Positions 15,624 to 22,868 of a DNA stretch of 64,000 nucleotides are shown piece by piece (positions within the stretch are counted from its first letter, which is position 1; each line of letters begins with the position of its first letter). Source of the DNA: ZC4RG30 sp046347045 (lineage in GTDB: Bacteria > Pseudomonadota > Gammaproteobacteria > Steroidobacterales > Steroidobacteraceae); assembly GCA_046347045.1 (NCBI GenBank), contig JAXMGX010000016.1, forward strand, positions 1 to 64,000. The letters run 5' to 3'. The translations under genes and the position numbers were made by a program. The notes under the pieces are model-generated. The model saw nothing but the letters and a program-made list of their open reading frames with translations, did no database searches and was not told the DNA's origin.

Positions 15624-16486
15624 GCGCCAAACCTCGGCTCGGCAATGCCCTGCACGCCCAGGCCGTCAATCACATACAGGGAGCCGTCGAGAGGATCCGC
15701 AGGCCGGCCCATGAAAGCCGGACTCAGAGTAGGAACGAACAACCTGTCCAGCCGAGGACCGCCAAACATCACGCTGCCGGGCAGCTTTACGGGCATTTCG
15801 ATCATGCGGTCGATGCCGCCGTCCGGTCGAAACCGGACCAGCTTTGCGCCCTCGCAGATCGCGCTCCAAACGCATCCATCGGTATCAACCGTAGCGCCGT
15901 CCGGGATGCCGCCCAGTGATTCGGTGCTTGCGAATGGTCGCCGCCTGCTGACTACACCATCATCTATGTCGTAGTCATAGGCGTAGATCAGCTTGCGAAT
16001 ACTGTCCGCGTGATAGAAGGTCCTGTCGTCCGGCGACCAACAGGGCCCGTTGGCAAGAAATATGTCGCTGTCGATCTGGCGCAGCACCGTGGCATTCGGC
16101 TCCAGGACATAGAGCTTGCCCCGCGCCTCCTTCATGCCTCTATCACTGGATCCCACGACGAACCGACCGAGGCGATCAACCTTGCCATCCGCCAACTGCA
16201 CTTGCTCGTTCAGGTCAGGGCTGGACGCCAGCGGCTTGCACTGCCCGGTATCGAAATCCAGTGTGTGAACCCCGTTTGCCAGCGCAACGATCGCCCCGCC
16301 TCCACGCCTGATGGCCATCGATCCGATGATCTGCGGGACTGCCCAGCTCTGGATCTGCCCGGCCAGGGAAAGGCGGTAAACGCGCTTCTCGAGGATGTCG
16401 ATCCAGAACAGGCTGCTGGTCTGCACATCCCATACCGGGCCTTCACCGACGGAACACTTGGGAACCGCAAGACAAGTTAGTTCCAT
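15620..16486 (-). CDS. SMP-30/gluconolactonase-family protein
   Basis: A 288-residue six-bladed propeller of the SMP-30/regucalcin/LRE family. It begins VGEGPVWDVQTSSLFWIDI with the metal-binding glutamate. Later it has ANGPCWSPDDRTFYHADS (metal Asn and Asp) and IPDGATVDTDGCVWSA. Members are divalent-metal lactonases. No signal peptide, so it is cytoplasmic. It is the first gene of the catabolic operon and is divergent from the TetR regulator. It may open a lactone produced from the oxidized ring or side chain, which is inference. Confidence 0.87.
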   Translation of the reverse strand: MELTCLAVPKCSVGEGPVWDVQTSSLFWIDILEKRVYRLSLAGQIQSWAVPQIIGSMAIRRGGGAIVALANGVHTLDFDTGQCKPLASSPDLNEQVQLADGKVDRLGRFVVGSSDRGMKEARGKLYVLEPNATVLRQIDSDIFLANGPCWSPDDRTFYHADSIRKLIYAYDYDIDDGVVSRRRPFASTESLGGIPDGATVDTDGCVWSAICEGAKLVRFRPDGGIDRMIEMPVKLPGSVMFGGPRLDRLFVPTLSPAFMGRPADPLDGSLYVIDGLGVQGIAEPRFGA

Positions 16487-16514
16487 CCGATATCTCCCCG
16501 GGCCCGGAAATGCT

Positions 16515-16552
16515 CTCTAACACTGTTCGAGTGCTTCTGTGTAAGCTAACAC
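16515..16552. promoter_or_regulatory. Two palindromes in the TetR/catabolic-operon divergent region
   Basis: CTCTAACA-C-TGTTCGAG (16515-16531) is a palindrome with one mismatched pair. GTGTAAGCTAACAC (16539-16552) is a second, again with one mismatched pair. They lie in the 104-base gap between divergent genes, the usual site of TetR autoregulation. The first is closely matched by the site at the TonB receptor promoter (9773-9789). I could not assign -10/-35 boxes here with confidence. Confidence 0.6.
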
Positions 16553-16590
16553 CATCAGGGTGAAATGAGCAACGGCGGCTGGGGCAGCAA

Positions 16591-17175
16591 ATGGAACAGG
16601 AGAAATTGACCCGGGAAATCATCGTGGAGGAGGCAATTGGCCTGCTCAACGACGAGGGTCTCGACGGCGTAAGCCTCCGAAAGCTCGCCGACCGCGTTGG
16701 GGTCAAGGCGCCGACTCTGTATTGGTATTTCAACAGCAAATCCGCACTCCTCGCTGCCCTCATGGAGCGAATCTTTGGTGAATGCCTGGACTCCGTGCCT
16801 GATTGCAAGGATTGGCAGGAATGGATGCGCGCCTTCGGCAAGGCGCTTTGGCGGACCCAAGGAACGGTCAGAGATTTCGGCAGGCTGGTCACCACCACCG
16901 ACATGGATCTCACCCAGCTGCAGCGCACAACGCTCCTTATTCGCAAGCGGATGCGATCACTGGACCTGCGGGAAAGCGACGGCATGGAGATTCAATCGAC
17001 CATTCAGGCGCTGATGACGGGCTGGTCGGCATTCGCCCATGCCCCTTATGCCCACGCGCTGGAGAAGACTCTCGACATCGACAAACTGGCGATGCGCGGG
17101 TTGGATGTACTGATCGAGGGCAAAGCCGCTGAACTTGCGCTTCGTAGCGCCAAACGAAAGCGACGCGCTGACTGA
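16591..17175 (+). CDS. TetR-family repressor of the catabolic genes
   Basis: A 194-residue protein. The N-terminal HTH spans about residues 20-50 with GVSLRKLADRVGVKAPTLYW and YFNSKSALLAALME, as in TetR(AcrR) regulators. The C-terminus resembles the TetR_C-type ligand-binding and dimer domain. It is divergent from the lactonase-led operon and shares a palindrome with the distant TonB-receptor promoter, so it probably controls both operons and is released by a pathway compound. The ribosome-binding site is weak. The 131 bases after it, before the integrase end, hold nothing recognised. Confidence 0.88.
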   Translation: MEQEKLTREIIVEEAIGLLNDEGLDGVSLRKLADRVGVKAPTLYWYFNSKSALLAALMERIFGECLDSVPDCKDWQEWMRAFGKALWRTQGTVRDFGRLVTTTDMDLTQLQRTTLLIRKRMRSLDLRESDGMEIQSTIQALMTGWSAFAHAPYAHALEKTLDIDKLAMRGLDVLIEGKAAELALRSAKRKRRAD

Positions 17176-17306
17176 ATACGCCGAAGCCGATCTACGACCT
17201 GGCGCCCGTTTCGACCTGAGGGCCAAAAACCAGACCGTGCGCGTCGAATTTCCCGAGAGGTGTTCTCTTGTCCGCCTGCGATGAGCGCCCGCATGCGGGC
17301 TACCAA

Positions 17307-18617
17307 TTACTCGAAGGCGTCGCCGGCGTCTGAGACCACTTCGTGCTGTTGTTTGGCAGTAGATCCAGAGACGGGCGAGGACATCGCTCCGAAATCGCCC
17401 AATAGCGGCCACCTGAAATGCGAGCCACGATTGCAAGGCAACTGCTCGGCAATCTTTTCGCCCTGACGAGCATCGTCCAGATAGTCCGCCCACGCCTGCA
17501 TGAGAAGCGAGCGAGAGTCGAGGTAGACGGCATGGTTGTACGCGGCACTCACCGCATTGCGCTCTTGATGAGCCAATTGCAGCTCGATGTGCTCATGGCG
17601 CCAGCCTTGCTCGTGCAGGATCGTTGACGCCACACCGCGGAAGCCATGCCCACTCATGCGTCCCCGATATCCCAGGCGATAGAGTGCGAAGAGAATGGTG
17701 TTGTTGCTCATGGGCTTTGCAGGATTGAGATCGCCCGGAAAGACCAGCTCACGGTTGAACGAAATTTCCTTCAACCGCTCCAGAATCATCGTGGATTGGC
17801 GGCTCAGCGGAACGACATGCGGAGATTTCATCTTCATTCGCTCCGCAGGAATGTTCCACCTACGGCCGGCGAGGTCAAACTCCTCCCAACGGGCGCCTAT
17901 GAGCTCCGAGGTCCGTACAAACGTCAGTGACATCAGTTGCAGTGCGAGTCGCGTGTGTTCACTGCCGACATAGCCGTCGATGGCCTTGAGCAGGGCCGGC
18001 AATTCGGCGATCCCTACACGCGGGTAGTTGCGCCGTTTGTGCGGCCTGAGGATGTCGGACGGTTTGATTTCGGCAACCGGGTTATGCCGAACAAGATCAT
18101 GTGCGACGGCGTAGCGCATGACCTGGCTGCAGGTCTGCAGCACACGCTTTGCGATATCGACCGCACCTCGGCGTTCAATCCGCTGGGCGACATCCCGAAA
18201 GGAAGAAGCTGTCAGGTCCTGCAGGGGTCGACCGCCGATTCGGGGAAAGACATCGGCTTCCATCCGCCGGATGACATAGACCGCGTGTCGTTCATTCCGG
18301 CCGGTCTTCCAGTGGTCGTACCAGGCGCGAGCTGTCGGCTCGAATCGGACCACTTCCTGCTTCTGGCGCTCTGCAATCGGGTCCACCCCCTGGGCCAGCT
18401 TCTCCCGGGCTTCCTGGTGACATGCCCTGGCCTTGGCTAGGGGCACGTCCGGGTAAGTCCCGAAGGCCAGTGTCTTGCGCTTGCCCTCGAAGGAATAATC
18501 GAACCGCCAGTACCGGCCGCCGTTGGGCATGACGTGAAGGTACAGCCCCCGCGAATCGAACAGCTTTCGGGACCGGTCGGCGGGCTTGGCGCTACGAACC
18601 TGGATGTCGGTCAGCAT
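17307..18617 (-). CDS. int: P4-type tyrosine integrase
   Basis: A 436-residue phage-type integrase. It begins LTDIQVRSAKPADRSRKLFD with the DUF4102 arm-binding fold (LYLHVMPNGGRYWRFDYSFE). The catalytic domain has the first Arg in LTFVRTSELIGARWEE, His-x-x-Arg in HGFRGVASTILHEQG, a later His in LAHQERNAVSAAY, and the nucleophile region YNHAVYLD. It is transcribed away from the tRNA-Ser 3' end, 164 bases off, the standard P4/ICE arrangement. It would recombine at the tRNA 3' end. Repeats of TACCGTAAA surround its start. The gene seems intact. Confidence 0.92.
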   Translation of the reverse strand: MLTDIQVRSAKPADRSRKLFDSRGLYLHVMPNGGRYWRFDYSFEGKRKTLAFGTYPDVPLAKARACHQEAREKLAQGVDPIAERQKQEVVRFEPTARAWYDHWKTGRNERHAVYVIRRMEADVFPRIGGRPLQDLTASSFRDVAQRIERRGAVDIAKRVLQTCSQVMRYAVAHDLVRHNPVAEIKPSDILRPHKRRNYPRVGIAELPALLKAIDGYVGSEHTRLALQLMSLTFVRTSELIGARWEEFDLAGRRWNIPAERMKMKSPHVVPLSRQSTMILERLKEISFNRELVFPGDLNPAKPMSNNTILFALYRLGYRGRMSGHGFRGVASTILHEQGWRHEHIELQLAHQERNAVSAAYNHAVYLDSRSLLMQAWADYLDDARQGEKIAEQLPCNRGSHFRWPLLGDFGAMSSPVSGSTAKQQHEVVSDAGDAFE

Positions 18618-18733
18618 TTACGGTATCTCCCGTTTTGCGCTGGCTCCGATACCGTAAAAAGTACCGTAACCACGTTGAGACATACCGAGAGCCTAGGAAA
18701 CGCCGTGAGACCCTAAAACCCTGAGTTTTACGG
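18617..18733. repeat. TACCGTAA-type repeats at the integrase promoter
   Basis: TTTACGGTATC (18617-18627), overlapping the integrase start, is the exact complement of GATACCGTAAA (18648-18658). A third copy GTACCGTAA (18661-18669) follows in direct orientation, and TTTACGG (18727-18733) is a fourth, partial copy. They could be arm-type binding sites for integrase or its excisionase, or an autoregulatory operator. No gene occupies this stretch up to the tRNA. Confidence 0.55.
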
Positions 18734-18781
18734 TTTTTTCGGCGATTCCAGGAAAGCCTGAGCCGGCTTGAGATCGGAAAC

Positions 18782-18873
18782 TGGCGGAGAGAGTGGGATT
18801 CGAACCCACGAATGCCCGTTAGGACATTACTGGAATTCCAGTCCAGCGCCTTCGACCACTCGGCCATCTCTCC
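18782..18873 (-). tRNA. tRNA-Ser (anticodon GGA)
   Basis: A 92-base tRNA gene with encoded CCA. The acceptor stem pairs GGAGAGA with TCTCTCC before G-CCA. The D-arm contains GCCGAGTGG, the anticodon arm CTGGAATTCCAG with GGA, there is a long variable arm as expected for serine, and the T-arm is GTGGGTTCGAATCCCAC. It is intact after integration of the neighbouring element, whose integrase gene lies just past its 3' end. It would read UCC and UCU serine codons. Confidence 0.97.
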
Positions 18874-18897
18874 AAAATCAATAACTTGCAATTCATT

Positions 18898-18915
18898 CCT
18901 CGAGTCACTTCGAGG
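18898..18915. other. Small hairpin between the lipoprotein gene end and the tRNA
   Basis: CCTCGA-GTCACT (with TCGAGG) forms a 6-bp stem. It lies in the short gap upstream of the tRNA on its strand. No T-run follows on either strand, so it is not a convincing terminator. Confidence 0.25.
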
Positions 18916-18968
18916 ATCTGCTTCCGGAGGCGCGCCTGATCGGCCTGCCGGCGGCCGCGCATTCTAGC

Positions 18969-19250
18969 CTAGCGGGCCGGCGTCGAGGCAGTGGTGTACG
19001 CCGGCGGCTCTTCCAGGCAGGGGTCTTTCGGCCCCCGGGGCGCTTCGGGCTCGTTCAGGTCGGGGATCTTCATCGCGGCGCGGGTATCGGGACCGTCGAG
19101 GCCCACGGGGATGCGCAGCGGCGGCAGGCTCTGCGCATCCGCATAGGCCTGGGGTTTGCTGCAGTTGCTCGCAAACAGCCGCTTGCACCCGGGCAGCACG
19201 GCAAAGGATGCGCAGAGCACGGCGGTCAGCAGCAATCTTGGACGGATCAT
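18969..19250 (-). CDS. Small lipoprotein resembling the N-terminal part of BamC
   Basis: 93 residues with a lipoprotein signal (LLLTAVLCASFAVLPGC). The mature part has SLPPLRIPVGLDGPDTRAAM and IPDLNEPEAPR. The pattern 'leucine-x-IP-x-GL-x-x-P' and its place right behind dapA recall the unstructured N-terminal lasso of BamC/NlpB. The two helix-grip domains of BamC are absent. The ATG at 19250 has AGGA at good spacing; one two codons earlier does not. It would sit in the outer membrane. A role in the BAM complex is only suggested by context. Confidence 0.65.
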   Translation of the reverse strand: MIRPRLLLTAVLCASFAVLPGCKRLFASNCSKPQAYADAQSLPPLRIPVGLDGPDTRAAMKIPDLNEPEAPRGPKDPCLEEPPAYTTASTPAR

Positions 19251-19264
19251 GGTCATCCTGTGTA

Positions 19265-20167
19265 TCAGGCCGCGGCAGCCAGCGGAATTCCAGCCTGCGC
19301 CAGCGCGGCTTCCACCGCGGCGTGATGGCGCTGGGCCAGCGGCGTCAGGGGCAGGCGCAGGTGACCGCGCATCATCCCCATGCGCTGCAGGGCCCATTTG
19401 ACCGGAATCGGATTGGCTTCCAGGAACAGTGACTGATGCAGACCCACGAGGCGTGCATCCAGTTCCGCAGCGCGGGCATCATCGCGCGCCAGCGCGGCGC
19501 CGACCATCTGGCTCATCATCGCCGGCGCCACATTGCCGGTCACCGAGATCACGCCCGTGGCGCCATTGCGGATGGCCTCGCGCGAACTGGCGTCATCGCC
19601 CGACAGCAGCCCAAAGCCCGGCGGACACTGCGTCACGAGGTCACGCACGCGCTGCATCGAGGCCACGGCCTCCTTGATGCCCACCACGCGCGGCAGGCGG
19701 GCCAGCCGCGCCACGGTCTCGGGCAGCAGATCCACCGCGGTCCGCGATGGCACGTTGTAGAGGATCACGGGCACGCTTGAGGCCTGCGCCGCCGCTTCAT
19801 AGTGGCGGTACAGACCTTCCTGCGAGGGCCGGTTGTAGGCCGGCGTGACCAGCAGCAGGCCATCGGGGCCCAGCGCGGAAAACTGCCGCACGCGCTCCAC
19901 GGTGGCCGCGGTGCTGTTCGTGCCGCAGCCCACGATGATCTGCATCCGCGTGCCCACCTGCGCGCGCGCGCGCTGCGTGAGCTCGGCGAGCTCCGCATCG
20001 GTGATCGTCGGCGATTCGCCCGTGGTGCCACCGACCACCACGCCCGCAGTGCCGCTCGACACATGCCAGTCGAGCAGGCGCGCCCAGCCCTGCCAGTCGA
20101 TCTGACCGTCGTCGCGGAACGGCGTGACAATGGCAACCTGAGGTCCGGAAACAAGCGGCGAGGACAT
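19265..20167 (-). CDS. dapA: 4-hydroxy-tetrahydrodipicolinate synthase
   Basis: About 300 residues, normal for DapA. It condenses pyruvate with aspartate semialdehyde, the first step of the lysine/diaminopimelate branch. Visible are VAIVTPFRDDGQIDW, the GTTGESPTIT loop, the active-site Tyr in VILYNVPSRTAVDL, the Schiff-base Lys in VVGIKEAVAS, and the GDDASSREAI loop. The ATG at 20167 was chosen over a TTG three codons upstream. It is followed after a few bases by a BamC-like lipoprotein gene, as in other gammaproteobacteria, and is divergent from the ACT-domain regulator. Confidence 0.95.
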   Translation of the reverse strand: MSSPLVSGPQVAIVTPFRDDGQIDWQGWARLLDWHVSSGTAGVVVGGTTGESPTITDAELAELTQRARAQVGTRMQIIVGCGTNSTAATVERVRQFSALGPDGLLLVTPAYNRPSQEGLYRHYEAAAQASSVPVILYNVPSRTAVDLLPETVARLARLPRVVGIKEAVASMQRVRDLVTQCPPGFGLLSGDDASSREAIRNGATGVISVTGNVAPAMMSQMVGAALARDDARAAELDARLVGLHQSLFLEANPIPVKWALQRMGMMRGHLRLPLTPLAQRHHAAVEAALAQAGIPLAAAA

Positions 20168-20329
20168 GCGGGACAAGGGCTCCTGGCGGGCAATTCCCGT
20201 GGGACGTGTGGGCGAAGTCTGGCGCGCGATGTTACGGGCCGGCCGCCTTCCCCGGCAAGCGCCGGAAGCCCTCGCAACCGGTGGCCGGATTGCCTAGACT
20301 GGCTCCCGATCGTGGCAATTCCCGGCAGC

Positions 20330-20860
20330 ATGAAGCAGTTCCTGGCCGTCTCGGCCATCGGCAAGGACCGTCCCGGTCTCGCCCATGAAGTAGTACGCAC
20401 CATCTCCGACTGCGGCGCCAGCATCAGCGAAAGCCGCATGCTGCCGCTGGGCGGCGAGTTCGGCATGCTCATCCTGGTGACCGGCAACTGGCATGCCATG
20501 GCCCGGCTGGAATCCGAACTCGCCCGGCTGGCCGAGTCGGCCGGCCTTGCGTTGCAGGTGCGCCGCGCCGAGCCCCGGGCGCTGCGCGAGGAACTGATCC
20601 CCTACTCCATCGACGTGATCGGCCCCGACCATCCGGGCATCGTGGCGGGCCTGGCCGGCTTCTTCACCGCGCGCCACATCGAGATCGCCGAAATCGTCTC
20701 GCGCGGCTACAACGCCTCGCAGACCGGCGCCGCCATGTTCGCGGTGCAGATGATGGTCAACGTGCCCGCCCGCGCGCCAGTGGCACAGTTGCGCGAAGAC
20801 TTCATGGAGTACTGCGATTCACAGAACCTCGACGCCATCCTCGAACCGGTGAAGAACTGA
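20330..20860 (+). CDS. gcvR: GcvR-like protein with two ACT domains
   Basis: 176 residues made of two ACT domains. The first starts QFLAVSAIGKDRPGLAHEVV, the second YSIDVIGPDHPGIVAGLAGF, which is the GcvR (glycine cleavage system repressor) architecture. GcvR binds glycine and acts on GcvA in enterics; no gcv genes are in view, so the target is inferred. The Met was chosen where the first ACT strand begins; a longer open frame upstream overlaps dapA and is not credible. A TAGACT box at 20294 could be its -10. The bcp gene follows after one base. Confidence 0.85.
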   Translation: MKQFLAVSAIGKDRPGLAHEVVRTISDCGASISESRMLPLGGEFGMLILVTGNWHAMARLESELARLAESAGLALQVRRAEPRALREELIPYSIDVIGPDHPGIVAGLAGFFTARHIEIAEIVSRGYNASQTGAAMFAVQMMVNVPARAPVAQLREDFMEYCDSQNLDAILEPVKN

Positions 20861-20861
20861 C

Positions 20862-21332
20862 ATGCCAAAAGTGAAGATCGACGCGAAGGTTCCGGCATTC
20901 AAGGCCGCTTCCACCGCCGGCGACGAATTCCAGCTCGCGGATGCAAAAGGCAAGAAGCTGGTGCTGTATTTCTATCCCAAGGATGCCACTTCCGGCTGCA
21001 CCGTCGAGGCGCAGGAGTTCCGCGACCTGGCCGACAAATTCAAGCGCGCCGGCGCGCTGGTGCTGGGCGTGTCGCGGGATTCGCTGAAGTCGCACGACAA
21101 GTTCCGCGAGAAGGAATCCCTGCCCTTCCACCTGCTGAGCGATCCGGAAGAAAAGCTCTGCGGGCTGTTCGACGTGATCCGGGAAAAGAGCCTCTATGGC
21201 CGCAAGTACATGGGCATCGAGCGCAGCACGTTCCTGATCGATGGTTCCGGTGTTCTGCGCCGCGAATGGCGCAAGGTGAAGGTTGCAGGTCATGCCCAGG
21301 AAGTCCTCGACGCCGTCCGCGACCTCGGCTGA
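20862..21332 (+). CDS. bcp: Thioredoxin-dependent peroxiredoxin, Bcp/PrxQ type
   Basis: 156 residues, the usual Bcp length. It reduces peroxides with thioredoxin. The peroxidatic Cys46 is in KDATSGCTVEAQEFRD. The common motif TPGCT has Ser in place of Pro. The resolving Cys five residues later, present in E. coli Bcp, is Gln here, so this is an atypical form that may use another partner; a second Cys occurs in EEKLCGLFDV. Its 3' end overlaps the phoH start by 41 bases, and it follows gcvR directly. Confidence 0.92.
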   Translation: MPKVKIDAKVPAFKAASTAGDEFQLADAKGKKLVLYFYPKDATSGCTVEAQEFRDLADKFKRAGALVLGVSRDSLKSHDKFREKESLPFHLLSDPEEKLCGLFDVIREKSLYGRKYMGIERSTFLIDGSGVLRREWRKVKVAGHAQEVLDAVRDLG

Positions 21333-22791
21333 GTCCGCCGCGACGCGCGCATCCCCCGCAGGCCACGCCGGCGCGGGCCGCCAGGCTGCAGAGCAGCGCC
21401 GCATCTTCGTGCTCGACACCAATGTCCTGATGCACGACCCGGCGGCCATCTACCGCTTCGACGAGCACGACATCTACCTGCCGATGGTGGTGCTCGAGGA
21501 ACTCGACCACCACAAGAAAGGCCTGTCGGAACCGGCGCGCAATGTGCGCCAGGTATCGCGCTTCCTCGACGAGATCATGAAGGATGCGGACAAGGCCGAG
21601 ATCGATCGCGGCCTGCCCATTCCCACTGCCCTGGTGGGCAATGGCGACTCGAAAAAGCCACCCTCGGGCAAGATCTTCTTCCAGACGCGCAATCTCAAGA
21701 GCTCGCTGCCCGCCGAACTGCCCGGAACCGCCGCCGACAACGCCATCCTGGCGCAGACGCTGGCGCTGCAGGCCGAGTTGCCGCGGGTGCGCGTCACGCT
21801 GGTGTCCAAGGACATCAACCTGCGCATCAAGGCCGCGATCGTCGGCGTGCACGCCGAGGACTACTACAGCGACCGCACCATCGACGATGCGGACCTGCTC
21901 GATTCCGGCACGCGCGCCGTGCCGCCCGACTTCTGGCAGCGCAACGGCGAGGGCGTGAAGTCCTGGAAGGAAGGCGGCCGCACCTGGTACGAGATCCACG
22001 GACCGGATGTGGCCGACTGGCGCACGAACCAGTTCGTGTATGAAGACGCCGAGAACGGCATCGAAGCCATCGTGCGCGACCGCGATGGCGATGCCGCGAA
22101 GCTGGAGCTGATCAGCGACTACCGCAGCAGCAAGCACAGTGTCTGGGGCATCGCGGCGCGCAACCGCGAGCAGAACTTCGCCTTCAACCTGCTGCTGGAT
22201 CCGGAAATCGACCTGGTGACCATCCTCGGCCCCGCCGGCACCGGCAAGACGCTGCTGACGCTGGCTGCGGGCCTGGCGCAGACACTGGACACCAGCCAGT
22301 TCGCCGAGATCATCATGACGCGCGTGACCATTCCACTGGGCGAGGACATCGGATTCCTGCCCGGCACCGAAGAAGAAAAGATGGAGCCCTGGATGGGCGC
22401 GCTGATGGACAACCTCGAAGTGCTGACACAGAGCGCCGAGGGCGGCAATTGGGGCCGCGCCGCCACCAACGACCTGCTGCGCAACCGCATTAAGATTCGT
22501 TCATTGAACTTCATGCGCGGCCGCACTTTCATGAACCGCTTCGTCATCATCGACGAGGCGCAGAACCTCACGCCCAAACAGATGAAGGCGCTGCTCACCC
22601 GCGCCGGCCCCGGCACGAAGATGGTCTGCCTGGGCAACATCGCGCAGATCGACACGCCCTACCTCACCGAGACCACCTCGGGTCTTACCTACGTGGTCAA
22701 CCATTTCCGGGGCTGGCCGCATTCAGGCCATATCACGCTCAAGCGGGGCGAACGCTCCAGGCTGGCCGACCACGCTTCGGATGTGCTGTGA
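21292..22791 (+). CDS. PhoH-family ATPase with N-terminal PIN domain (PhoH2 type)
   Basis: About 499 residues. After a disordered 38-residue start comes a PIN nuclease domain (FVLDTNVLMHDPAAIYRFDE, with acidic active-site residues). From about residue 310 is a PhoH-type ATPase with Walker A GPAGTGKTLLTLAAGLAQ and Walker B FVIIDEAQNLTPKQMKAL. Such PIN-PhoH proteins act as RNA helicase/ribonucleases. The long overlap with bcp suggests translational coupling. The ATG at 21292 is preferred to a TTG upstream. Confidence 0.92.
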   Translation: MPRKSSTPSATSAESAATRASPAGHAGAGRQAAEQRRIFVLDTNVLMHDPAAIYRFDEHDIYLPMVVLEELDHHKKGLSEPARNVRQVSRFLDEIMKDADKAEIDRGLPIPTALVGNGDSKKPPSGKIFFQTRNLKSSLPAELPGTAADNAILAQTLALQAELPRVRVTLVSKDINLRIKAAIVGVHAEDYYSDRTIDDADLLDSGTRAVPPDFWQRNGEGVKSWKEGGRTWYEIHGPDVADWRTNQFVYEDAENGIEAIVRDRDGDAAKLELISDYRSSKHSVWGIAARNREQNFAFNLLLDPEIDLVTILGPAGTGKTLLTLAAGLAQTLDTSQFAEIIMTRVTIPLGEDIGFLPGTEEEKMEPWMGALMDNLEVLTQSAEGGNWGRAATNDLLRNRIKIRSLNFMRGRTFMNRFVIIDEAQNLTPKQMKALLTRAGPGTKMVCLGNIAQIDTPYLTETTSGLTYVVNHFRGWPHSGHITLKRGERSRLADHASDVL

Positions 22792-22868
22792 GCCCGAAGC
22801 CGGCATCGCCGGTCGGTGGCCCCGCAAGTGCTGAACCCCTGCGCGCCGCCGCGGTCTGATACCGTCGC

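Larger units (their letters stand above)
1214..18784. mobile_element. Integrative and mobilizable island at tRNA-Ser (left end not found)
   Basis: The integrase abuts the tRNA-Ser 3' end on the right. Mobilization genes, a candidate oriT and toxin-antitoxin genes lie on the left, and about 13 kb of catabolic cargo between. No copy of the tRNA 3' sequence (CGAACCCAC with GGCGGAGAGAG) is visible elsewhere in the window. The true left end is therefore probably outside, and the start given is only the first gene of clearly mobile type. No transfer (type IV secretion) genes are in view. Confidence 0.65.

Noticed and set aside
1..18700. A second copy of the tRNA-Ser 3' end marking the left att site
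   Set aside because: I searched by eye for GGCGGAGAGAG and CGAACCCAC together and found none; the end is likely outside the window.
19802..20329. Long N-terminal extension of the GcvR-like gene
   Set aside because: It overlaps dapA on the other strand and has shadow-frame composition; the ACT domain begins at the Met at 20330.
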